DNA of 10,070 bases from Desulfovibrio sp. UBA6121 (GCA_002422505.1 DIVX01000118.1:912-10981), one strand, 5' to 3'; shown: positions 1-6,729, numbered from the stretch's first letter. Program-made: numbers and translations. Notes: generated by a model from the sequence alone, not told the origin.

Positions 1-441
1 CTTGTTGATGAAGGTGATGATGGGCGTGTCGCGCAGGCGGCACACGTCCATGAGCTTGCGGGTCTGCGTCTCCACGCCCTTGGCCGAGTCGATGACCATG
101 ACGGCGGAATCGACGGCGGTAAGCACGCGGTAGGTGTCTTCGGAAAAGTCCTGGTGGCCGGGGGTATCCAGCAGGTTCACGGCAAAGCCCTGGTACTCGA
201 ACTGCATCACCGAGCTGGTGACGGAGATGCCGCGTTCGCGCTCCATGGCCATCCAGTCGCTGGTGGCATAACGCGCGGCCTTGCGGGCCTTGACCGTTCC
301 GGCCATTTGGATTGCGCCGCCATACAGCAGCAGCTTTTCCGTCAGGGTGGTTTTGCCCGCGTCCGGGTGGCTAATGATGCCGAAGGTGCGGCGGCGGCCC
401 GCTTCACGGGCGAGATCTTTGGCGAACTGAGGATCGGTCAC
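1..441 (-). CDS. prfC: Peptide chain release factor 3 (RF3), N-terminal part, truncated by window edge
   Basis: RF3 is a cytoplasmic translational GTPase that recycles RF1/RF2 from the ribosome after peptide release. The 147 visible residues read cleanly from a GTG at 439-441 preceded by GGAG at a 5-base spacing. The P-loop SHPDAGKTT lies at about residues 24-32, the switch I region with ERERGISVTSS at 67-77, and the G3 motif DTPGHQDFSED at 92-102. The window ends inside the G4 motif, with FINK at 144-147 of the expected NKxD. SHPDAGKTT and DTPGHQDFSED distinguish RF3 from EF-G, LepA and TypA. The family is about 525-530 aa, so more than two thirds lies beyond position 1. The gene follows the MFS carrier on the same strand after a 308-base gap containing a terminator-like hairpin, so it is probably transcribed separately. 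The family is certain and the start is very likely. Confidence 0.95.
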   Translation of the reverse strand, partial: MTDPQFAKDLAREAGRRRTFGIISHPDAGKTTLTEKLLLYGGAIQMAGTVKARKAARYATSDWMAMERERGISVTSSVMQFEYQGFAVNLLDTPGHQDFSEDTYRVLTAVDSAVMVIDSAKGVETQTRKLMDVCRLRDTPIITFINK

Positions 442-749
442 TTGTGCTCCAAAAGAGGATCGGCAGGGCAAAAAAAGCGCCTTGCCGCGTGGAAAATCGG
501 CGCACTTTCCCCCAGATGCGGGCAAAGGTCAAGTGCGCGGGGCCAGGGGCCAAGCCGCCGGGGTCGGCTGCGGCCAGGCAGGCCAATTAGCCAGACAAAA
601 GAGGCAGACCGCCCAAGCCCCCTCAAGCCAAACAGCCCCGGCAGTCAGAACCCGGACAGAACCAGGCAGCAGAGGCTGACGCGTGCGCCTTCCACCCGCT
701 GGCCCTCCCTCGCTGGCCCCTCGCTCAGCCCGGCGTGCGGCAGCCGGGC
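442..749. other. Intergenic region between MFS carrier and prfC
   Basis: This 308-base gap holds no convincing gene. The reading frames crossing it are GC-driven and lack a family signature or a ribosome binding site. It contains the two hairpins listed separately, one at the MFS stop codon and one ahead of a T-run near prfC. It presumably carries the prfC promoter, but I found no strong -35/-10 pair; TTGACC on the minus strand near 530 has only a poor -10 partner. Confidence 0.6.
470..503 (-). terminator. Hairpin plus T7 run upstream of prfC, possible terminator or attenuator
   Basis: On the minus strand the arms GCGCC (499-503) and GGCGC (477-481) enclose a 17-base loop and are followed directly by seven Ts (470-476). 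AAA before the stem can also pair with part of the T-run. The long loop weakens the call. It lies 247 bases past the MFS stop and 29 bases before the prfC start, so it could end MFS transcripts or attenuate a prfC leader. Confidence 0.4.
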
Positions 750-754
750 TCAGC
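723..754 (-). terminator. GC-rich stem-loop overlapping the MFS stop codon
   Basis: The arms AGCCCGG (727-733) and CCGGGCT (744-750) enclose a 10-base loop. The stem extends past one C/C mismatch by GCT/AGC to 723-754 and overlaps the stop codon at 750-752. No T-run follows on the minus strand, so it is at best a weak or factor-dependent terminator, or a 3'-end stabilising hairpin. Confidence 0.35.
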
Positions 755-2087
755 CCTTGGTCAGCTCCGGCTTTCTGGTGATGGTCGTCAACGCGGCGGC
801 GGCCAGCATCAGCCCGGCGGCTATGTAATAGGCCAGGGTGTAGCTGCCTGTGGCATCGGCTATGCGTCCGGCCAAAAGCGGGCCGAACACCCCGCCCAGG
901 CCCCAGGCCGTGAACAGGATGCCGTAATTCAGCCCGAAGTTCTTTGCGCCCCAGTAATCGGCCACCGTGGCCGGAAACAGCGCCAGGCACGCCCCGTAGG
1001 AAAAGCCCACCACCGCGCTCCCGGCGAAGAACCCGGCCATGCCGTCCAGGCCGGGAAAGGCCAGCATCACGGCGGCCTGGCTCAGGCACACGCACAAAAG
1101 CGTGCGCAGGCGGCCCAGCTTGTCGGAAAGCATGCCCGCCAGCAGGCGGCCGAGTGCGTTGAACACGGCCATGCTGGCCACGAACACAAAGCCCGTCTGC
1201 ACCGCGCCGCCGGTCTGCACAGCGATGATGCGCGCCAGGTGCCCAATGATCATGAGCCCGGCCAGGGCGGCAAAGGTGTACTCAATGTAGAGCAGATAAA
1301 AGGCGCGGGTGCGCAGCATGGCGCGCCAGTCTGGCGCGGGGGCGGCCAGGGCCATGGCGGGCGTTGCCATGGCGGGCGCCTGCGCGGCGGGCGGGTTCAC
1401 AATGCGGCTGCCCAGGGCCAGGGCCACCAGGGTGAACACCGCGCCCAGAATGCGGAAGGCCCCGCTGACGCCGTAGTCTTCCAGCAGGTGCCGCGCCACG
1501 GGCGCAATATACACCGGGGCCAGGCCGAAGCCGCTGACCACCAGCCCGGTGACCAGGCCCTTCTTTTCCGGCGGGAACCACTTGATGGCCGCTGGCGTGG
1601 CCGCTGCGTAGCCCAGGCCGAAGCCCGCGCCCGCCATGAGCCCGAAGCCCAGCAGCACCGGCCACAGGCTTCCCGGCTGCACCAGGCTTGAAACAAGCAG
1701 CCCCAGCCCGGTGAGCACGGCCCCGGCCATGGCCACCTTGCGCGGCCCCAGCTTGTCCTGCATGCGCCCGGCGGGCACCATCATCAGCGCAAACACGCCA
1801 ATGGCCAGCATGTACGGCAGGCTGGCCTCGGTCTTGGTCAGGCCCAGGCCGCCCGCGCTTACGGGTTCGGTCATCTGCTTGGCGAACACGCTCCAGGCGT
1901 ACAGCACGCCCAGGGCCAGATTGAGGCCCAGGCCGCAGAACACGACCGCCCAGCCCCGGCTGCGCTTCGCCGGGGCCAGCTTCACGCACGCCCTCTCGCC
2001 GGGGGCGGACCCGGCCGTGGCCGCCTCCGCGCTCTGCGCCGTTGCGTGGGAGCGCCCACTCCCCTCGTCGTCATGCTTGTGCGCCAC
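750..2087 (-). CDS. MFS transporter, oxalate/formate antiporter (OFA) family
   Basis: This is a 445-aa inner-membrane secondary carrier of the major facilitator superfamily, probably moving a small carboxylate; the substrate cannot be read from the sequence. TM1 carries GLGLNLALGVLYAWSVF (about 52-68), the OFA/OxlT signature. The MFS loop 2-3 motif GRMQDKLGPRKV lies at 107-118 and its loop 8-9 counterpart GMLSDKLGRLRT at 318-329. Twelve TM segments fit, with an Ala/Pro-rich central loop at 231-252. The frame stays open upstream to 2552, but that extension is Pro/Arg/Cys-rich and unlike protein. I chose the GTG at 2085-2087, which has GGGAGG 7 bases ahead. The resulting first 45 residues form a hydrophilic tail opening with AHKHDDE. 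In the TM11 region it reads LFTAWGLGG (391-399), where, from memory, OxlT-like proteins have a substrate-binding Lys in TAKG. A different substrate is therefore plausible. Family confidence is high and start confidence moderate. Confidence 0.9.
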   Translation of the reverse strand: MAHKHDDEGSGRSHATAQSAEAATAGSAPGERACVKLAPAKRSRGWAVVFCGLGLNLALGVLYAWSVFAKQMTEPVSAGGLGLTKTEASLPYMLAIGVFALMMVPAGRMQDKLGPRKVAMAGAVLTGLGLLVSSLVQPGSLWPVLLGFGLMAGAGFGLGYAAATPAAIKWFPPEKKGLVTGLVVSGFGLAPVYIAPVARHLLEDYGVSGAFRILGAVFTLVALALGSRIVNPPAAQAPAMATPAMALAAPAPDWRAMLRTRAFYLLYIEYTFAALAGLMIIGHLARIIAVQTGGAVQTGFVFVASMAVFNALGRLLAGMLSDKLGRLRTLLCVCLSQAAVMLAFPGLDGMAGFFAGSAVVGFSYGACLALFPATVADYWGAKNFGLNYGILFTAWGLGGVFGPLLAGRIADATGSYTLAYYIAAGLMLAAAALTTITRKPELTKG

Positions 2088-2591
2088 CTTGTGTCCTCCC
2101 GCTGTATTTTGGCCTGGCCCGGCAGCCCGATGCGCCCGGCAGCGCCATGGCTCCGGGGCTCGTACCCCAGCCGGGGCGGCAGGTGGGGGCGCAATCGGTG
2201 AAAGGCGCAAATGCGCGGGGCGAGCGGCAAGGCCGGGGGAGGGGGACGCCAGGGCAAGGGGGGGAGGCATGGAGCAGCCCAGGCAGCGCGGGGGATGCAG
2301 AGCATTCGCAGGCAGGCCGGGAAGCAAGCGACAGGCGCGGACGCGGGGCAGAGGGCAGGCGCGAGTGGGAAGGCCAAACAGGGGAGGCGGGAGCGTAAAG
2401 TTGCAAAGCGCGTCCGAACGGCGCTTGGCCTTTGGTCCATGCCTGCGCGCCCCCGGCCACGTGGGCAAGAACCGACGAGGCGCGCCACTGGCTCTCCGTA
2501 TACAACATGCGACATTCGGGGGGGCACGCTGCGTTGCATAACGTAGCGCCAAGCAGGCGCGCCGGGAAAACGAGCTCGCGGGACTCCGCAG
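2088..2591. other. Gene-free, G-rich 504-base region upstream of the MFS carrier
   Basis: No frame here resembles a protein; all are low-complexity Arg/Gly/Ala or Pro/Arg/Cys reading. The plus strand is strongly G-rich between about 2210 and 2400 and carries a G-quadruplex motif. The arms AAGGCCAA (2370-2377) and TTGGCCTT (2425-2432) form an inverted repeat. An overlapping, mutually exclusive hairpin is AAGCGC (2406-2411) with GCGCTT (2421-2426). A less GC-rich patch at about 2493-2512 contains the palindrome GTATAC (2498-2503) and could hold the minus-strand promoter for the carrier, which would give a leader of about 400 bases. That promoter assignment is only a guess. Confidence 0.5.
2235..2264 (+). 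other. G-quadruplex-forming motif
   Basis: Four G-runs of 5, 5, 3 and 7 bases are separated by loops of 1, 6 and 3 bases, which meets the usual G3+N1-7 pattern. The Gs are on the plus strand, the template strand for the downstream minus-strand MFS gene, about 150 bases before its start. The motif is directly visible; any regulatory effect is inference. Confidence 0.5.
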
Positions 2592-3485
2592 CTACCCAGC
2601 GCCGAGCAGCCGCCGCAGGCCGGGGCCACGCTCGGCCGGGGGCATGCGCAGCAGCGCGCGCAGCAGGTCCTGGGCAAAGGCGCACAGGGTCTCCGGCGCA
2701 ATGTTCCGGGCCTGCTCCGGCTCGGCCAGGGCCTCGAACAGCGCGCCCACCTGCTTGGGATTGCCGTAGCGCGCCTGAAACTCCGGCAGGTTCTCGGCAA
2801 ACATGTCGGAAAGGGCGGCGTCGGTCTTGCCGGGCAGGGGCGCGGCCCTGGGGCGGATGACGCTGGAGGCCAGGGTGAGGGCCAGGGCGGACTCAAGATC
2901 CTTGCGCACGCTGCCCTCCAGGCGGTCCAGGGCGTTCTGCGTCAGGGCGTTGCCCGTGGATGAGGCCGGGTGCAAAAGTCCCAGGCAGAGCAGGGAATCC
3001 GTGTCTTGCAGGGTGGACAGCGCGTTCAGCAGGGCCTGGGCCAGGCGGGCGGCGGCCTCGTCCGAGGCGTTGGGCAGGCGCGCCAATGCGGCGGCCAGGG
3101 CGTCCACCAGGGCCTCGGCGCGCAGGCGTTGCTCCACGGCCTGGGCCTCGGCCTCCGGGGCCACGGCCAGGGCCTGGGCCAGGCGGGCGCGCAGGGCGTC
3201 GGCGCGTTCGGGCTCGGCCTGGGAAAGGGCGCGCAGCAGGCCGTCGGTGCGGAAAAAGTCGTCTGCGCGGGTGCTTGCGGCGGCCAGGCGCGCGGCGGCA
3301 AGCTGCTCGGCCACGGGCCCGTGGGCCAGGTAGCCGCCAGCCCCGCCCACAAGCAGAAACACGGCCACGGCAAGCAGGGCGCGCCTGCCGCGCACAAAGC
3401 GGGAGCGTCCCCACCAGGCCGCGCCGAGCCCGGCCAGGGCCGCCAGCGCCAAAAGCGCCGCCCAAAGCAGATAGGTGAGCCTCAT
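2592..3485 (-). CDS. Unrecognised Ala-rich protein with two N-terminal membrane segments
   Basis: I do not recognise this 297-aa protein. It begins MRLTYLLWAALLALAALAGL, with TM1 at about 3-24. The basic loop GRSRFVRGRR (26-35) leads into TM2 at about 36-54. By the positive-inside rule the loop is cytoplasmic and the large C-terminal domain (55-297) is periplasmic. That domain is rich in Ala, Leu, Glu and Arg, is predicted mostly helical, and shows no catalytic motif. Less repetitive stretches are LSDMFAENLPEFQARYGNPK (225-244) and NIAPETLCAFAQDLLRALLR (261-280). The frame is open to 3698, but the ATG at 3483-3485 has GGAGG 5 bases ahead and starts exactly at the hydrophobic segment, so I prefer it. 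It is divergent from the GH17-GT2 gene across a 539-base control region, which permits but does not prove co-regulation. A helical periplasmic scaffold or envelope protein is one possibility. Confidence 0.75.
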   Translation of the reverse strand: MRLTYLLWAALLALAALAGLGAAWWGRSRFVRGRRALLAVAVFLLVGGAGGYLAHGPVAEQLAAARLAAASTRADDFFRTDGLLRALSQAEPERADALRARLAQALAVAPEAEAQAVEQRLRAEALVDALAAALARLPNASDEAAARLAQALLNALSTLQDTDSLLCLGLLHPASSTGNALTQNALDRLEGSVRKDLESALALTLASSVIRPRAAPLPGKTDAALSDMFAENLPEFQARYGNPKQVGALFEALAEPEQARNIAPETLCAFAQDLLRALLRMPPAERGPGLRRLLGAG

Positions 3486-3663
3486 ATCGGCCTCCGCTGC
3501 CTCTTCTTGCCTGATTATGCGCCGGGAGGGAAGCAGGGGCGGGCGCGACGGGTGCGCGGGCTGCGGCAAGAGCGCTGGGCCGGGGTCGCAAGCCAACGCC
3601 GCAGGCAAGGGCGGCAGGGCGGCGGCTGCGCCCGTTGGCCCCGGCGCGACAGGTCCGGTCCGA

Positions 3664-3699
3664 TGTGCGCAAAAATTACACACAAAAAAGTTGCGCACA
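3664..3699. promoter_or_regulatory. 9-bp perfect inverted repeat, candidate activator (enhancer-binding protein) site
   Basis: The arms TGTGCGCAA (3664-3672) and TTGCGCACA (3691-3699) are exact reverse complements separated by an 18-base A-rich spacer. The centres are 27 bp apart, roughly two and a half helical turns. The octamer TGTGCGCA recurs a third time at 3805-3812. The pair lies about 50-95 bp upstream of the sigma-54 promoter, within the usual range for bacterial enhancer-binding proteins. The repeat is directly visible; its role as an operator is inference. Confidence 0.55.
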
Positions 3700-3744
3700 A
3701 CGTAACTATTTTAGAATATCATGCGAAAACAGCTATATGCAACG

Positions 3745-3760
3745 TGGCACGGGCCTTGCT
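3745..3760 (+). promoter_or_regulatory. Sigma-54 (-24/-12) promoter for the GH17-GT2 gene
   Basis: TGGCACGGGCCTTGCT matches the RpoN consensus TGGCACG-N4-TTGCA/T at every conserved base, with the correct GG-to-GC spacing. Transcription would start near 3771 and run into the glucan synthase with a leader of about 250 bases. Sigma-54 promoters need an activator ATPase, which fits the inverted repeat just upstream. A chance match this complete inside a large intergenic gap, in the right orientation, is unlikely. Confidence 0.7.
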
Positions 3761-3842
3761 TTAAACGGTGCGAAGACGTTGCCGCTGGGGCCGAACAGAC
3801 CCCATGTGCGCACGAATGGTACACTTTTGCCCGAAGTTCATG

Positions 3843-3901
3843 GCCCCGCACGCAGGGGCGCTTGCCTCAAAAATGCGGAAGGCGTAAGGGCAACTCCGCA
3901 T
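3843..3901 (+). promoter_or_regulatory. Hairpins in the GH17-GT2 mRNA leader
   Basis: Two stem-loops lie between the sigma-54 promoter and the gene. GCCCC (3843-3847) pairs with GGGGC (3855-3859) around a 7-base loop. ATGCGGA (3873-3879) pairs perfectly with TCCGCAT (3895-3901) around a 15-base loop containing GGCGTAAGGGCAA. A third hairpin with a T-run follows at 3921-3942. I could not match this to a known riboswitch class. Confidence 0.35.
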
Positions 3902-3920
3902 CTGTTTCAAGCAGTCCCAG

Positions 3921-3942
3921 GCGGTCTAAGGCCGCTGTTTTT
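3921..3942 (+). terminator. Terminator-like hairpin inside the GH17-GT2 leader
   Basis: GCGGTC (3921-3926) pairs with GGCCGC (3930-3935) around the loop TAA, including one G-T pair, and is followed by TGTTTTT (3936-3942). It lies about 80 bases before the start codon, so it would act as an attenuator rather than an end-of-gene terminator. The 6-bp stem is short for an intrinsic terminator. Confidence 0.3.
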
Positions 3943-4024
3943 ATGGGTGGGTTTCAGGGAACACGCCGCACGCGCGGCACACACAGTTTAACGACCACAC
4001 GCCATCTCTGGAGTGGGCGGCACT

Positions 4025-6697
4025 ATGCGCAAGAACGCACTCATCGTGCTCATCGTCATGGCGGTCAACCTCGGCCTTTGGGCCTGGTTCAACCGCCCGG
4101 CAGATCCGCAGCTCGACTTCACCGGCCAGGTGAAAGCCGTGTCCTTCAGCCCCTACCGGGCCGACCAGGACCCCCTCGTCAACAAGTTCCCCACCGCCGC
4201 GCAGATTGAAGAGGACGTGGCCTTCCTCAAGGGCAAGGTGGGCGCAATCCGCACCTATTCCTCCATGGAAGGCATGGAGGCCATTCCCGCCATTGCCGAC
4301 AAGTACGGCATGCCCGTCATCGCGGGCGCCTGGCTCGACAAGCGCATGAAGCGCAACGAGACGGAAATGGCCGGGCTCATCAAGAACCTGCGCGAGCACA
4401 AGAACGTCACCCGCGCCATCGTGGGCAACGAATCCATTCTGCGCGGCGACTTCAAGCCCGCCGCCCTGGCCGAATACATCAAGCGCGTGAAGGAAGCCGC
4501 CCCCAACGTCCAGGTGAGCACCGCAGAGCCCTGGCACGTCTGGATCAACCACCCCGAGCTGGCCGACAGCGTCGACTTCATCGCCATCCACATTCTGCCC
4601 TACTGGGAACGCATTCCGGAAGAAAAGGCCATCGAGTGGAGCATGAAGCGCTATCATCAGGTGGTGGAGCGCTTCCCCAACAAGCACGTGCTGGTGGCCG
4701 AAATAGGCTGGCCCAGCAACGGCGAGCGCTGGGGCAAGGCCAAGGCCTCCATCGCCAACGAGGCCAAGTTCTTGCGCCAGTTCATGAATCTGGCCGTGCA
4801 GCAGAACATCGACTACTGCGTCATGGAAGCCTTTGACCAGCCCTGGAAGCGCCCCCTGGAAGGCGTTGTGGGCGCGCACTGGGGCATTTGGACCGTGGAC
4901 CGCGAGAACAAGATTCCCCTGGTCGGCACCATTCTGGAAGACACCCTCTGGCCCGTGCAGTGGGGCGTGTCCCTGCTTTGCCTCATTCCCGTCTGCTTCT
5001 TTCTGTATAAGCGCAAGGACCAGCCCTTCCAGGGCAAGCTGTTCTTCGCCCTGCTGCTGCAAACCGTCACCAGCTCCTTGGTCTGGATCGCCTTCACGCC
5101 CATCACCGTAGAGTTTCTGCCTGCGGAAACTGCCGCCTGGGCCTTCCTTTTGCCCATGCAGATAGGCCTGCTGGCGGTGGTGCTCATAAACGGCTTCGAA
5201 ATGAGCGAAATGCTCTGGCCCGAGGGGCTCAAGCGCCGCTTCTACCCCCTGCGCCACGACTCCGACGAGGGCCTGCAGAAGGTCTCCATCCACCTGGCCT
5301 GCTGCAAAGAACCCCCGGCCATGGTCATCGCCACGCTGAACAGCCTAGCCGCCCTGGACTACCCGGACTTCGAGGTGGTGGTGGTGGACAACAACACCCA
5401 CGACCCCGCCCTGTGGCAGCCCCTTGAGGAGCACTGCGCCAAGCTCGGCAGCCGCTTCCGCTTCTTCCACCTGGAGGAATGGCCGGGCTACAAGGCCGGC
5501 GCGCTGAACTTCGCCCTCAAAAACACCGCAGCCGACGCCCGCATCATCGCCGTGGTGGATTCCGACTATCAGGTGAAGCCCAGCTGGCTGCGCTCCCTCA
5601 CCCCGTACTTCGACAAGCCGGACGTGGCCATTGTGCAAAGCCCGCAGGACCACCGCGAGTGGGAAGGCGACGCCTACAAGACCGTGTGCGCCTGGGAATA
5701 CGACGGCTTCTTCCGCATCGGCATGGTGCACAGAAACGAGCGCAACGCCATCATTCAGCACGGCACCATGACCATGATCCGCAAGGCCGTCATGGACGAA
5801 GTGGGCGGCTGGGGCGAATGGTGCATCTGCGAAGACGCAGAGCTTGGCCTGCGCGTGTTCGAACGCGGCTACCAGGCCGTGTACGTGCCGGAAAGCTTCG
5901 GCCAGGGCCTGACGCCCGACACCTACGCGGGCTTCAAGAGCCAGCGCTTCCGCTGGGCTTACGGCGCGGTGCAGATCCTCAAACGCCACTGGCGCGAAAT
6001 GCTGCCCTGGAACAAGACCACCAGCCTGGACAACGGCCAGAAGTACCACTTCATCGCCGGTTGGCTGCCCTGGTTCGCCGACGCCACCCAGATCGCCGTG
6101 CTCGTGGTCAGCCTGTTCTGGAGCCTGGGCATGCTGGCCCTGCCGCGCTACTTCGGCACGCCGCTCTCCATCTTCCTTTTGCCGCCGCTGGGAGCCTTCC
6201 TGTTCAAGCTGTTCCACTTCATGTGGCTGTACAAAACCCGCGTGCGCTGCGGCGTGTGGGAGCGCATCGGCGCGGCAATAGCCGGGCTGGCCCTTACCCA
6301 CACCATAGCCAAGGCCATTTTCCAGGGCCTTACCACCAAGAACAAGCCCTTTCTGCGCACTCCCAAGTGCGAGGAACGCAGCGCCGTGGTGCGCGGGCTG
6401 ATGATGGCGCGCGAGGAACTCATCGTCCTGTGTTCCCTCTGGGTGGCCGCTGGCGGCGTTATTGCCCGCTACGGCACAGAGAACCCGGACATCGTCACCT
6501 GGGCGCTGATCCTGCTCGTGCAGTCTACCCCGTACCTGGCCGCCCTGTGCCTGTCGCTGCTCTCGGTGATGCCGAACCTGGTGCCCGGCATGCTGCGCCG
6601 CCCCGCTGGCCAGCCTGCCGGCCAGATCGGCGCCGGCGCCGCCCCCGGCACGCGCATGGCTTCCGCTGCGGTGAAGATTCCCGGGGAGAAGCGCTGA
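4025..6697 (+). CDS. GH17-GT2 fusion: membrane beta-glucan synthase/transglycosylase (NdvB-type)
   Basis: This 890-aa inner-membrane enzyme probably polymerises glucose from UDP-glucose into a beta-1,3-glucan and remodels it as it emerges. After TM1 (about 6-22) comes a periplasmic GH17 domain (33-305), with proton donor Glu136 in VGNES and nucleophile Glu226 in VAEIGWPSNG. TM segments follow at about 310-328, 337-358 and 370-391. The cytoplasmic GT2 domain (about 420-660) has VDNN (454-457), DSD (512-514), ED (603-604) and QRFRW (640-644), the processive-synthase set also found in BcsA. About five more TM segments follow (680-850), then a Pro/Gly/Ala tail. No PilZ domain is present, so direct c-di-GMP control as in BcsA is not indicated. 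The architecture matches Pseudomonas NdvB proteins, whose GH17 domains act as glucanosyltransferases. I prefer the ATG at 4025 (GGAG 11 bases ahead) over the in-frame GTG at 4013, which overlaps that GGAG. A sigma-54 promoter lies upstream and a strong terminator downstream, so the gene is probably monocistronic. Confidence 0.93.
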   Translation: MRKNALIVLIVMAVNLGLWAWFNRPADPQLDFTGQVKAVSFSPYRADQDPLVNKFPTAAQIEEDVAFLKGKVGAIRTYSSMEGMEAIPAIADKYGMPVIAGAWLDKRMKRNETEMAGLIKNLREHKNVTRAIVGNESILRGDFKPAALAEYIKRVKEAAPNVQVSTAEPWHVWINHPELADSVDFIAIHILPYWERIPEEKAIEWSMKRYHQVVERFPNKHVLVAEIGWPSNGERWGKAKASIANEAKFLRQFMNLAVQQNIDYCVMEAFDQPWKRPLEGVVGAHWGIWTVDRENKIPLVGTILEDTLWPVQWGVSLLCLIPVCFFLYKRKDQPFQGKLFFALLLQTVTSSLVWIAFTPITVEFLPAETAAWAFLLPMQIGLLAVVLINGFEMSEMLWPEGLKRRFYPLRHDSDEGLQKVSIHLACCKEPPAMVIATLNSLAALDYPDFEVVVVDNNTHDPALWQPLEEHCAKLGSRFRFFHLEEWPGYKAGALNFALKNTAADARIIAVVDSDYQVKPSWLRSLTPYFDKPDVAIVQSPQDHREWEGDAYKTVCAWEYDGFFRIGMVHRNERNAIIQHGTMTMIRKAVMDEVGGWGEWCICEDAELGLRVFERGYQAVYVPESFGQGLTPDTYAGFKSQRFRWAYGAVQILKRHWREMLPWNKTTSLDNGQKYHFIAGWLPWFADATQIAVLVVSLFWSLGMLALPRYFGTPLSIFLLPPLGAFLFKLFHFMWLYKTRVRCGVWERIGAAIAGLALTHTIAKAIFQGLTTKNKPFLRTPKCEERSAVVRGLMMAREELIVLCSLWVAAGGVIARYGTENPDIVTWALILLVQSTPYLAALCLSLLSVMPNLVPGMLRRPAGQPAGQIGAGAAPGTRMASAAVKIPGEKR

Positions 6698-6713
6698 TCC
6701 GACGAAGCGTGTG

Positions 6714-6729
6714 AGGGGCGCTGCCCCCT
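6714..6729. repeat. Dispersed intergenic repeat, copy 1 (degenerate)
   Basis: AGGGGCGCTGCCCCCT occurs here and again, identical, at 8692-8707. It contains the inverted arms GGGGC/GCCCC. Downstream similarity to the second copy is only partial (a CAAGGGAAGCATT block against CAAAGGGAATGATT), and the second palindrome arm is missing here. It lies 17 bases past the stop of the glucan synthase. Confidence 0.6.

Larger units (their letters stand above)
3486..4024. promoter_or_regulatory. Divergent intergenic control region
   Basis: This 539-base gap separates the minus-strand membrane protein from the plus-strand glucan synthase. An AT-rich island at about 3670-3770 stands out against its surroundings. 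It holds the inverted repeat (3664-3699) and the sigma-54 promoter (3745-3760). TAGAAT (3712-3717) on plus, 15 bases after TTGCGC, and TGTAAT (complement of 3674-3679) on minus are possible sigma-70 -10 boxes with imperfect spacing. From 3771 to 4024 the plus strand would be a long leader with several hairpins. No small ORF here has both a ribosome binding site and protein-like composition. Confidence 0.6.

Noticed and set aside
735..1691. Long plus-strand ORF (318 aa) opposite the MFS gene
   Set aside because: Its Gln/His/Gly/Arg-rich low-complexity translation is typical of the antisense of a GC-rich gene; there is no family signature, and the minus-strand MFS is clear.
2496..2507. GTATAC palindrome as a GntR-type operator
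   Set aside because: Only the 6-bp core is symmetric and the flanking bases break the TTGTATACAA pattern, so it is too short to support a named operator.
2088..2552. N-terminal extension of the MFS carrier to a 600-residue protein
   Set aside because: The frame is open but the added sequence is Pro/Arg/Cys-rich with no membrane or domain character. A GTG with GGGAGG upstream sits at 2085-2087, just before the transporter fold.
2528..2553. Minus-strand sigma-54-like sequence TGGCGCTACGTTATGCA upstream of the MFS gene
   Set aside because: The GG-to-GC spacing is one base too long and the -12 box lacks TTGC, so it fails the strict requirement.
3843..3944. Known riboswitch (such as c-di-GMP GEMM) in the glucan synthase leader
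   Set aside because: I looked for the GEMM core and similar conserved segments and found no match; only generic hairpins can be supported.
4013..4024. GTG start at 4013 for the GH17-GT2 gene
   Set aside because: The only nearby Shine-Dalgarno (GGAG at 4010-4013) overlaps this codon, whereas the ATG at 4025 leads directly into the membrane segment.
3721..4209. 162-aa plus-strand ORF across the control region
   Set aside because: It runs out of frame into the GH17-GT2 gene, overlaps the sigma-54 promoter, and has no ribosome binding site or protein-like composition.
3941..5293. 450-aa minus-strand ORF opposite the GH17-GT2 gene
   Set aside because: It is the antisense shadow of an enzyme with intact catalytic motifs; the translation is repetitive Gly/Val/His/Leu without domain features.
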